A program made the translations under genes and the position numbers. From positions 33,066 through 97,065 of the forward strand of contig JACVCJ010000015.1 of NCBI GenBank assembly GCA_016742095.1: DNA of 64,000 nt. The letters run 5' to 3'. Each line of letters opens with the position of its first letter. Position 1 is the stretch's first letter. This stretch comes from Bacteroidia bacterium. GTDB taxonomy: Bacteria > Bacteroidota > Bacteroidia > CAIKAF01. Below are positions 8,438 to 15,253 of this stretch, one piece after another. The notes below the pieces were generated by a model. It was given only the letters and a program-made list of their open reading frames with translations. It had not been told where the DNA came from and did not search any database.

Positions 8438-9388
8438 TTACAGGGCAGACGCCTCATTGAGCCGCTGCACCGCCTCTGCAGACAGTGTAAGTTCCGGCGC
8501 TTTTACGAGGGACTGCAGCTGGTCCGTACTGGTGGCGCTTACGATAGGCGCGGTTACCGAAGGCCGCTGTATCAGCCAGGCCAGGGCTACCGTTGCCGGC
8601 GTGGAACCGGTTTCGGCCGCCGTTCTGTCCAGGGCGTCCAGGATGCGCATACCGCGAGCGTCCAGGTATTTTTTTACTCCGCCGCCACGGGCCGACTGTG
8701 AAAGGTCGCTTTCCGTGCGGTACTTGCCGCTCAGGAAACCGCTGGCCAGTGCATAATAGCCGATCACACCCAGATCATTCTCCGTGCACACTTTTTCGAG
8801 TGCCGTTTCAAAACCGGCGCGGTCGTACAGGTTATACTGCGGTTGCAGGCTTTCGTAGCGGGGCAGACCGTTCTTTGCTGAAATTTCGAGGGCCGATGCC
8901 AGGCGCTCCGCCTTAATGTTCGAAGCCCCGATCCAGCGTACCTTGCCTTCTTTTATCAGTTCGGCATAGGTTTGCAGCACTTCTTCCCGGGGCACGTTTT
9001 CGTCGTCCACGTGCGACTGGTACAGGTCGATATGGTCTGTCTGCAGGCGGTTCAGTGAATCTTCCACGGCGCGGCGGATGTACGCGGGGGCCAGACCTTT
9101 GCGGCCATCCCCGAAGTCCCAGCCTACCTTGGTGGCAATGATCACTTTATCCCGGTTACCACGGCTCTTCAGCCAGCGGCCTATGATGGTTTCCGACTCC
9201 CCGCCCTTGTTGCCGGGCGCCCAGGCCGAATATACGTCGGCCGTATCTATAAAATTGAAACCTGCGGCGATAAACCCGTCCAGCAGTTCAAAAGAAGTTT
9301 TCTCATCGGCCGTCCAGCCGAATACATTGCCTCCGAACGTAAGCGGACTTACATACAGGTCGCTTCTTCCCAGTTGTCTTTTTTCCAT
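8438..9388 (-). CDS. Aldo/keto reductase
   Basis: This 316-aa NADPH-dependent reductase of the AKR superfamily reduces aldehydes or ketones in the cytoplasm. Visible features are the start MEKRQLGRSDLYVSPLTFGG, the catalytic Asp and Tyr in FIDTADVYSAW, the catalytic Lys in VIIATKVGWDFG, the His in LYQSHVDDE, and the late cofactor-binding SATSTDQLQSLV segment. The family is the YajO/YghZ-type group whose barrel starts with GLGTFTFG-like strands. It follows the zinc alcohol dehydrogenase gene by 14 nt, so the two are co-transcribed from the CTTCA-box promoter at 10515-10549 and end at the hairpin at 8314. The pairing of two carbonyl-reducing enzymes with a two-component system and an efflux pump suggests detoxification of reactive aldehydes or electrophiles, which is inference. 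Confidence 0.94.
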   Translation of the reverse strand: MEKRQLGRSDLYVSPLTFGGNVFGWTADEKTSFELLDGFIAAGFNFIDTADVYSAWAPGNKGGESETIIGRWLKSRGNRDKVIIATKVGWDFGDGRKGLAPAYIRRAVEDSLNRLQTDHIDLYQSHVDDENVPREEVLQTYAELIKEGKVRWIGASNIKAERLASALEISAKNGLPRYESLQPQYNLYDRAGFETALEKVCTENDLGVIGYYALASGFLSGKYRTESDLSQSARGGGVKKYLDARGMRILDALDRTAAETGSTPATVALAWLIQRPSVTAPIVSATSTDQLQSLVKAPELTLSAEAVQRLNEASAL

Positions 9389-9402
9389 TTCTGCTAAAAA
9401 TC

Positions 9403-10452
9403 TTATTGTTTAAGGGAGGCCAGGTCGATCACAAAACGGTATTTCACATCGCTTTTTTCCATGCGGCTGTAGGCTTCATTGATATACGACATATCGATCA
9501 CTTCCACTTCGGAAACGATGTTGTGTCCGGCACAGAAGTCGAGCATTTCCTGGGTCTCGGCAATACCGCCGATGAGCGAACCGATAATGCTGCGGCGTTT
9601 GCCGATGAGGTTAAAGGCCGGTACCTGCGAGGCTTCGGGCGGTACGCCCACCACGATCATGGTGCCGTTGGTACGCAGCAGGTTCAGGTAGATATTGTAA
9701 TCGTGCGGGGCCGAAACGGTATTCAGGATAAAATCGAATGTGCCGGCGGCCTGTTTCATGGCTTCCTGGTCCGAAGTGAGAATAAAGTGATGCGCGCCCA
9801 GTTTTTCGGCATCGGCCGCTTTGGAAGGCGAGCTGCTGAGCATGGTCACCTCGGCACCAAAGGCCACCGCAAATTTCACGGCCATGTGTCCCAGTCCGCC
9901 CAGGCCCAACACGGCCACTTTATGCCCTTTGCCCGCTTTTACGTAACGCAGGGGCGAATAGGTGGTGATACCCGCACAGAGCAGGGGCGCTACGGCATGC
10001 AGGGGCAGTTTGTCTGAAATGTGCAGGGTATACTGCTCGTCTACCACGATCTGTGTGGAATAACCACCGTACGTGGGTGTTTTACCATCGCGTTCATGAT
10101 CGTTGTAGGTACTGGTCATTCCTTCGTCGCAGTATTGTTCCAGTCCGGCCTTACAGTTATCGCAGGTACGGCAGGAGTCCACGAAGCAGCCAACACCGGC
10201 CAGGTCGCCCACGGTAAAGTTTTTTACATGATCGCCCACGGCCGTGATCTTACCTACAATTTCGTGACCCGGCACCAGCGGGTAAATGGCCGGGCCCCAT
10301 TCGCTGCGGGCCTGGTGAATATCTGAATGGCATACGCCACAATATAGGATCTCGATCTGTACATCGTGCGGACCAACCGCTCTTCTTTCCAGCTGAAACG
10401 GGGCCAGTGGCGTTCCGGCATCCTGTGCAGCATAAGCATTTGCAAGACTCAT
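9403..10452 (-). CDS. Zinc-dependent NAD(P) alcohol dehydrogenase (YahK/cinnamyl-alcohol type)
   Basis: This 349-aa medium-chain dehydrogenase interconverts aldehydes and alcohols, with NADPH likely. The catalytic zinc ligands are Cys41 in YCGVCHSD and the His-Glu of VPGHEIVG. The structural zinc cysteines are in CRTCDNCKAGLEQYC. The Rossmann motif is LGLGGLGHMAVKFA, followed by SSSPSK, where Ser/Lys residues instead of an acidic one favour NADPH. The sequence fits the YahK/CAD branch (GGYSTQIVVDE, PLLCAGITTYSPL). It is the first gene of the two-gene operon with the aldo/keto reductase. Its promoter carries the CTTCA repeat, placed immediately after the histidine kinase stop codon, so it can be activated independently of the upstream two-component operon. 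Confidence 0.94.
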   Translation of the reverse strand: MSLANAYAAQDAGTPLAPFQLERRAVGPHDVQIEILYCGVCHSDIHQARSEWGPAIYPLVPGHEIVGKITAVGDHVKNFTVGDLAGVGCFVDSCRTCDNCKAGLEQYCDEGMTSTYNDHERDGKTPTYGGYSTQIVVDEQYTLHISDKLPLHAVAPLLCAGITTYSPLRYVKAGKGHKVAVLGLGGLGHMAVKFAVAFGAEVTMLSSSPSKAADAEKLGAHHFILTSDQEAMKQAAGTFDFILNTVSAPHDYNIYLNLLRTNGTMIVVGVPPEASQVPAFNLIGKRRSIIGSLIGGIAETQEMLDFCAGHNIVSEVEVIDMSYINEAYSRMEKSDVKYRFVIDLASLKQ

Positions 10453-10514
10453 ACGTTAAAATTTGATCGTTAATACAAAAAGAAAGGGGTATTCCCCGGA
10501 AGTGTTTTACCGTT

Positions 10515-10549
10515 CAAAGAGAATACATAAATCTGAAGAAAGTTTGAAG
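10515..10549 (-). promoter_or_regulatory. CTTCA direct-repeat operator and promoter of the dehydrogenase operon
   Basis: On the minus strand CTTCAAACTTTCTTCAGA (10549-10532) has two CTTCA copies 11 bp apart, then 9 nt, then the octamer TCTCTTTG (10522-10515). It is nearly identical to the efflux operon site, including the flanking TGTATTCTCTTTG. It fills the gap between the histidine kinase stop (10555) and the dehydrogenase start, leaving a leader of about 60 nt. Confidence 0.78.
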
Positions 10550-10554
10550 TGCGC

Positions 10555-11811
10555 CTACGGAAAACGTATATCCATGATATGCCAGTTCTCTTCGTATACA
10601 TAACTGATCCTGTACGAATTGAGGTCGCATATCTGCTTCACGATGGCCAGGCCCACCCCGATGGAAGCACTGCTCTGGTTCCCTTTTTTAAAGCGCTGGA
10701 ACAGCTGTTCGGTGGGCACTTCGGGTGCTTCGCCCGTATTTTTTATGATAAGACCCTGACGGTTGAGCGAAAGCACCACTTTTCCACCCGGAATATTGTG
10801 ACGTATGGCATTACTAAGCAGATTGTTAAGCAGAATATCGGCCAGGGCCGGATGCACGGGCAGGTGTACCTTTTCTTCCACATGCGATTCAAATTCCAGT
10901 GCATGCATGTCCATCAGCTCGCTGAAGGTGGCCGCGGCCTCGCGCGTGGCGCGGCAGAACGGGATATTTACCGAGGTCTCGAATTCGTGGTTCTCCAGTT
11001 TATTGAGCAGGATGAGCGACTGGTTGATGCGTGAAAGCTTGTCGATGCCGGCCTGTATATTGCCGATCAGCTGCGCCTGGTCGTCGTTCAGTTCAGTTTC
11101 CATCAGCAGGTCCAGCTTGGTGCGCATAATGGCCAGGGGCGTCTGCAGCTCGTGCGAGGCGTTCTCTGAAAATTCCTTCAGGGCGTTGTAATCTTCCAGC
11201 ACTTTATCGGTCATTTTGTTCAGGAAATCGTTCAGCTCATTGAATTCCTTTGTACGTGTTTCCGGCAGCTGCATGGGTTTTTTATCGCGCAGACTGAAGT
11301 GATGTATACGGTCCAGCGCTACATGAAAAGGCCGCAGGATGCGGTTGGACACCAGGCGGGCCGAAATGCCGATGAGTACGGCCAGCAGCAGCAGGATCAG
11401 CAGGAAGGAACTGATGAGTCCGCGCAGGATCTGGCTGGTTTTGGTAACGTAGTTATAGGACGAAATGCGGTAGCTCTGGTCGTTGATGGTATAGTAGGAA
11501 TTGACCGTAAGCCGGCATTCCTTGTGGTTGATGTTCGGGTTGTAGAAACTGCTTTCCTTTACCTCGCAGGTGTTGGACACTACGTTGGAGTCGAGTTTGG
11601 CGATCTCGATGGGACGGCCGTTGGTCTGCAGTTCGGTAGCCACACCCAGGCGGATCTGTTCGGCCGTTTTATTGTTCAGGTTCTTCAGCCGTTCGATCTC
11701 CCCGTCGTCGATCTCTTTTTTTACCCGGTAATAGGCAATGGTACCGCCGATCAGCATGACAAAAAGCGTAATACTGATGTACCAGAGAGTAAATTTATTG
11801 ACGAGTTTCAT
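10555..11811 (-). CDS. Two-component sensor histidine kinase (system 1)
   Basis: This 418-aa membrane kinase has TM1 at about residues 9-28 and an extracytoplasmic sensor of roughly 100 residues holding two cysteines (SNTCEVKE and HKECRLTV) that could form a disulphide or bind metal. TM2 lies near 130-155, followed by a HAMP-like linker. The HisKA helix contains the phospho-acceptor His220 (ENASHELQTPLA). The HATPase domain shows N-box NNLLSNAIRH and G-box GVGLAIVKQI. The start codon overlaps the response regulator stop (ATGA arrangement, 11808-11811), so the pair is translationally coupled. It phosphorylates the upstream-encoded regulator. The signal is unknown, and the cysteine pair plus the target genes would fit metal or electrophile sensing (inference). 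Confidence 0.95.
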   Translation of the reverse strand: MKLVNKFTLWYISITLFVMLIGGTIAYYRVKKEIDDGEIERLKNLNNKTAEQIRLGVATELQTNGRPIEIAKLDSNVVSNTCEVKESSFYNPNINHKECRLTVNSYYTINDQSYRISSYNYVTKTSQILRGLISSFLLILLLLAVLIGISARLVSNRILRPFHVALDRIHHFSLRDKKPMQLPETRTKEFNELNDFLNKMTDKVLEDYNALKEFSENASHELQTPLAIMRTKLDLLMETELNDDQAQLIGNIQAGIDKLSRINQSLILLNKLENHEFETSVNIPFCRATREAAATFSELMDMHALEFESHVEEKVHLPVHPALADILLNNLLSNAIRHNIPGGKVVLSLNRQGLIIKNTGEAPEVPTEQLFQRFKKGNQSSASIGVGLAIVKQICDLNSYRISYVYEENWHIMDIRFP

Positions 11812-12491
11812 TTTTTTGCGGTATTGAATTTATAGCCGAGCCCGTAAACGGTATCAATGTAATCGGTTCCGCCTGCCGCGGCAATTTTTTTGCGCAGGTT
11901 CTTCAGGTGCTGGTACACGAAGTCGAAATTGTCGAGGCTGTCGGTATAATCGCCCCAGAGGTGTGTAGCGATGGACTGCCGGGAAAGTACGCGGTTCTTG
12001 TTCACCATGAAATACAGCAGCAGGTCGAACTCTTTACGCGTCAGTTCCAGCGCCGATCCGTTCACCGCTGTTTCCATTTTATCGGTATCGAGGCTGATCT
12101 CGTTGAATTCCACCAGGTGGCCGCCGTTCAGTTTTTTGCGGCGGTAAATGGCACGCAGGCGGGCGTGTAGCTCGGCCAGGTGAAAGGGTTTGGTGATGTA
12201 GTCGTCGGCACCGCCTTCCAGGCCTTCGATCTTGTCGTCGAGTGCATTTTTGGCCGAAGCGATGAGGATACTGCTTTGTATTTTAGCCTCCCGGATAAAT
12301 TTGAGCAGCTGCAGGCCGTTGCCGTCAGGCAGCATAATATCCAGAATGATGCAATCGTAACTGTACAGGGTCAGTTTTTCACGGGCTTCCTCGCAGGTAT
12401 AACTCAGCTCGCAGATATAGCCTTCATGCGTCAGGAAACGCTGAATGCTGTTGGCGAGTTCTTCATTATCCTCAATAATAAGCACTTTCAT
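11808..12491 (-). CDS. OmpR-family response regulator (system 1)
   Basis: This 227-aa regulator has a receiver domain with acidic pocket (IIEDNEE), phospho-acceptor Asp51 in CIILDIMLPDG, conserved Ser/Thr region ILIASAKN and Lys in YITKPFH. A winged-helix DNA-binding domain follows (ELTRKEFDLLLYFM, recognition helix around FDFVYQHLKNLRKKI, wing DTVYGLGYKF). I use the ATG at 12491. An in-frame TTG 9 nt upstream sits almost inside the promoter. A CTTCA box (12515-12532) precedes it, so autoregulation is likely. It is clearly paralogous to the regulator at 42226-42909, with about half of the receiver motifs identical, but it differs in the recognition helix. Confidence 0.96.
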   Translation of the reverse strand: MKVLIIEDNEELANSIQRFLTHEGYICELSYTCEEAREKLTLYSYDCIILDIMLPDGNGLQLLKFIREAKIQSSILIASAKNALDDKIEGLEGGADDYITKPFHLAELHARLRAIYRRKKLNGGHLVEFNEISLDTDKMETAVNGSALELTRKEFDLLLYFMVNKNRVLSRQSIATHLWGDYTDSLDNFDFVYQHLKNLRKKIAAAGGTDYIDTVYGLGYKFNTAKK

Positions 12492-12497
12492 GGGATG

Positions 12498-12532
12498 CAA
12501 GATTACAGCAAAATTCTGAAGAAAGTTTGAAG
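12498..12532 (-). promoter_or_regulatory. CTTCA direct-repeat operator and promoter of two-component system 1
   Basis: On the minus strand CTTCAAACTTTCTTCAGA (12532-12515) is identical over 18 nt to the dehydrogenase operon site, then 9 nt, then TAATCTTG (12505-12498), one mismatch from TAnnTTTG. The octamer ends only 6 nt before the ATG, so the transcript is probably leaderless. The geometry (16 nt from second repeat to octamer) matches the other two sites. Confidence 0.78.
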
Positions 12533-12558
12533 ATTCCTAACCCGGCCCGGGCAGCGGC

Positions 12559-13002
12559 CTATTTGCCTGTCGCCGGAAACTCCCGTACGTAATAATCCAG
12601 GCTCATGTTCAGCGGATTCGCAGGATGAGCGCATACCACCAGGTAATAACGGTCGCCTACCGGCAGGCCCACCGTGCGGTTTCCGCCGGCCATACCATAG
12701 GACGATACGGGGATCTTTACGTCACATACCGTTGTTTCGCCGCCCCGGCTGATCCAGCTAAAGCCATCCTGTGCAAATTTACGCCAGCGCAGGCTGTATT
12801 CCCCGCAGGGACCCAGGCTGTCTGCAGGGTGCGGACCCGTGGCATATTCCCGGAACTGCTCTTCGAACGCGTAAAATTCCCGTTCCATGGCTGTTTGCAC
12901 AGAATCGGCCGAAAGTCCGTGCTCTTCCTTTTCCAGGACGGTTTGCGTATATGCCGGCACAGACATGACCCAGAACAACAGGAAGAACCCAAGTGCTTTC
13001 AT
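12559..13002 (-). CDS. Small exported protein with one copy of an unnamed cysteine/GDRYY domain
   Basis: This 147-aa protein starts at the ATG at 13002 (MKALGFFLLFWVMSVPAYTQ, a signal peptide), 5 nt after the stop of its larger neighbour. Longer in-frame starts run back into that gene and are discarded. The mature part carries a single unit with the pattern F-x-E-x-F-x-x-Y ... LGPCGEYSLRW ... C ... VGDRYYLVV ... YYV. The same pattern occurs twice in the upstream protein, so this gene looks like a paralogous single-domain version. I do not recognise the domain. It probably acts in the periplasm or at the envelope. Confidence 0.7.
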   Translation of the reverse strand: MKALGFFLLFWVMSVPAYTQTVLEKEEHGLSADSVQTAMEREFYAFEEQFREYATGPHPADSLGPCGEYSLRWRKFAQDGFSWISRGGETTVCDVKIPVSSYGMAGGNRTVGLPVGDRYYLVVCAHPANPLNMSLDYYVREFPATGK

Positions 13003-13007
13003 CCGGT

Positions 13008-13715
13008 TCAGGGTTTCTTCTCCGGCGTTTGCCGTTCGTAATAGTATACATCCTGCCGGATGGTGCTCACCGGTATATCGATGGTGCAGATGTAATAGCG
13101 GTCGCCAATGACCAGCGGCCAGCAACCGCCTGTGAGCGGGTGTTCCGTCTTTTTCCCCTTACAGAGCGCTTCGCCGTCGCCCCGTTCTACATTTTCAAAA
13201 AAACTGTGGTTGGAATAATGCCATACCAGTTTGTACTCTTCGCAGGGACCGGGCACATCCGGGGCATGGGGCGCACTTTTATAGGCCTCTATCTCTGCCA
13301 GGAAGTCTGCATATTCCTTTTGTATATTTATTTCTGACGAATCGAGCATGTAATACCAGGTAGTACTGTGTACCGAGCCCGTAGGTTCTTCGTAGCTGCA
13401 CACATAATACCGATCGCCGATGTACCTGGACCTGAGGCAGAAACCGGCCGGCTGGCCATTTGTCTCCGGACCGCAGAGTGGCTGGCCGTTGCCGGAACTG
13501 ATCGTTTGCTCCCGGTTGTCTACCCGGTACACCCATACCTGGCGGAAGCGTTCACAGTTCATGATCAGCGACCCGGGCGGTTTCGTGGCTGCATAGGCCT
13601 CCATCTCCGACAAAAATGCATCAAAGGCTTTGTTCCCCGTGGAACGCAGAGTGTCGTTCTGGGCCCTTAAGGCCAGCGAAAAACCAAAAAACAACAGGCA
13701 GAAAAGTACTCTCAT
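13008..13715 (-). CDS. Exported protein with two copies of the same unnamed cysteine/GDRYY domain
   Basis: This 235-aa protein has a signal peptide (MRVLFCLLFFGFSLALRAQ). Two tandem units of about 90 residues follow: unit 1 (FLSEMEAYAA ... NCERFRQVW ... PLC ... IGDRYYVCS ... WYYM) and unit 2 (FLAEIEAYKS ... PGPCEEYKLVWHY ... ALCKG ... IGDRYYICT ... VYYYE). Cys, Trp and the GDRYY motif are shared between units and with the downstream 147-aa protein. The gene lies 35 nt after the FAD oxidoreductase gene and may belong to that transcript. A sequence AAAGGAG lies directly before the ATG. The function is not recognised. The conserved cysteines suggest a disulphide in each unit (inference). Confidence 0.72.
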   Translation of the reverse strand: MRVLFCLLFFGFSLALRAQNDTLRSTGNKAFDAFLSEMEAYAATKPPGSLIMNCERFRQVWVYRVDNREQTISSGNGQPLCGPETNGQPAGFCLRSRYIGDRYYVCSYEEPTGSVHSTTWYYMLDSSEINIQKEYADFLAEIEAYKSAPHAPDVPGPCEEYKLVWHYSNHSFFENVERGDGEALCKGKKTEHPLTGGCWPLVIGDRYYICTIDIPVSTIRQDVYYYERQTPEKKP

Positions 13716-13750
13716 ACTCCTTTATACACGCTGCGCCGGCAAACGTTCAG

Positions 13751-15253
13751 TTATACGCTGCGCATCTCCGAGGCCATCCATTCCTGCCCCAGTATAGCCG
13801 CGGCCGTTACCGCCGAACTGATGCTTACGCCCAGGATGCCGTGCAGGTTCAGGTTCTGCCCGGTAAGGAAGAGACCGGGTACTTTGGTACGCGGGGAAAA
13901 CAGCGAGGAGGCCGGACTGGCCGAATCCTGCAGAATACCATAGAGGCTGCCGTCCGGACTGCCCAGGTAATCGCGGAAAGTAAGCGAAGTACTGCTGTAC
14001 ACGTTCTGAACGCCCGCGCCGAACCCGGGATACAACTCTTCCAGGGCCTGCACAATGGCTTCTTCCTTAGAACTTTTAAAGTCTTCGTATTCCGCACCGC
14101 GGCTTTCCGTATAATGCGGTTCCGTACGGAACGTTTTATTCCAGGCCGCCGTTTCATCGGGATGCATATACGTCATTACGTTCAGCACACGCGTATAGGC
14201 CTGTGCATCTTCGTCCAGCGAGGGGAAAATGCCCATGGTATTGGGAAATCCGTCTTTTTCGTATACAGGTAATCCGCCGCTGCGGGTATAATAGGTGTTG
14301 AAGTTTTCGTAGGGTAATGCTTCCGGCTGCATCACGAACTGGGCCGAAAAACAGCCGAGACTGTCCGGCAGGTTATGGACACGTTCTATATACGAACTTC
14401 GCATAAAGCGGTTCTCCTTCAGCAGGTCCAGGGTACTGTGCGGATGTATATTGCTGATGATCCTGCGGGCCGGGATGACCTCACCGTCGTTCAGTTTTAC
14501 GCCGGTTACACCATCGCTGTCCGTAAGAATTTCGCTTACCTCCGCATAATTCCGGTATTCCACGCCCATTTCTCGACCCGCGCGTATCATCTGCCGGGCG
14601 ATCTGAGCGCCGCCTTTTTTAAAACGCCAGGCACTGCGTATATACGAACCCATGATGATACCATGTGTATACAAAGACGTACTCTGCGGACGAAGATCGT
14701 ATAGTATTCCCGCCCCGAACAGGGCGCGTGTCAGCGGCATATCGCCCACGGTCATTTCATAAATATACGCAAATGCATTTTTGCCGGAATAGGGATTGGC
14801 CAGCGGATCGGTCTCTCCCGGCCGGAAAGAGAAAAAAGGGAATTGTTCCGGCATTTCCGCCAGCATTTTTACATAGGCATGAATTTCCCTGTGTTTATGC
14901 GGAAAGCGTTCTGAAAGCACATCGGCATGATGTTCAAAACCCTGGGCAAAATGTACCGGCGCTTCATCCCGGAAACACACACGGTCGTAAACATCCGTGT
15001 CCATCTGTACAAAATCCAGCTTGTCGTATATACCAAAATAGCGGAAATAGCGGCCCAGGGCTTCGTCTTTACCCAAGCTTCCCACGTAGTGTACACCGGT
15101 GTCTAAAATTTGTTTGTCGCGGGAAAATATCTGCAAGGCCCCGCCGAACTGCCTGTTCTTTTCCAGCACCAGCACTTTCATGCCCGCTTTGGCCAGGAAC
15201 AATGCGGTCCCCAGTCCGCCCATGCCGCTGCCTATGACCAGGGCATCATACAT
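13751..15253 (-). CDS. CrtI-like NAD(P)/FAD-dependent oxidoreductase
   Basis: This 500-aa flavoprotein belongs to the phytoene desaturase/retinol saturase superfamily. The N-terminal dinucleotide-binding motif is VIGSGMGGLGTALFLAKAG, followed by VLVLEKNRQFGGALQIF. The C-terminal FAD motif is LFLTGQNLNLHGILGVSISSAV. Such enzymes saturate, desaturate or isomerise polyene or isoprenoid chains. The gene overlaps the 3' end of the MMPL-acyltransferase-methyltransferase gene by 8 nt (its ATG at 15253 lies before that gene's stop at 15246), so the two are translationally coupled. That partner belongs to the aryl-polyene/flexirubin type of lipid-pigment export genes, which suggests a polyene or lipid substrate. 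No polyketide-type synthase genes are nearby. Confidence 0.86.
   Translation of the reverse strand: MYDALVIGSGMGGLGTALFLAKAGMKVLVLEKNRQFGGALQIFSRDKQILDTGVHYVGSLGKDEALGRYFRYFGIYDKLDFVQMDTDVYDRVCFRDEAPVHFAQGFEHHADVLSERFPHKHREIHAYVKMLAEMPEQFPFFSFRPGETDPLANPYSGKNAFAYIYEMTVGDMPLTRALFGAGILYDLRPQSTSLYTHGIIMGSYIRSAWRFKKGGAQIARQMIRAGREMGVEYRNYAEVSEILTDSDGVTGVKLNDGEVIPARRIISNIHPHSTLDLLKENRFMRSSYIERVHNLPDSLGCFSAQFVMQPEALPYENFNTYYTRSGGLPVYEKDGFPNTMGIFPSLDEDAQAYTRVLNVMTYMHPDETAAWNKTFRTEPHYTESRGAEYEDFKSSKEEAIVQALEELYPGFGAGVQNVYSSTSLTFRDYLGSPDGSLYGILQDSASPASSLFSPRTKVPGLFLTGQNLNLHGILGVSISSAVTAAAILGQEWMASEMRSV

Noticed and set aside
12492..12500. In-frame TTG start for response regulator 1
   Set aside because: It lies within two bases of the end of the -7 octamer. 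The receiver domain begins normally at the ATG at 12491 (MKVLIIEDN).
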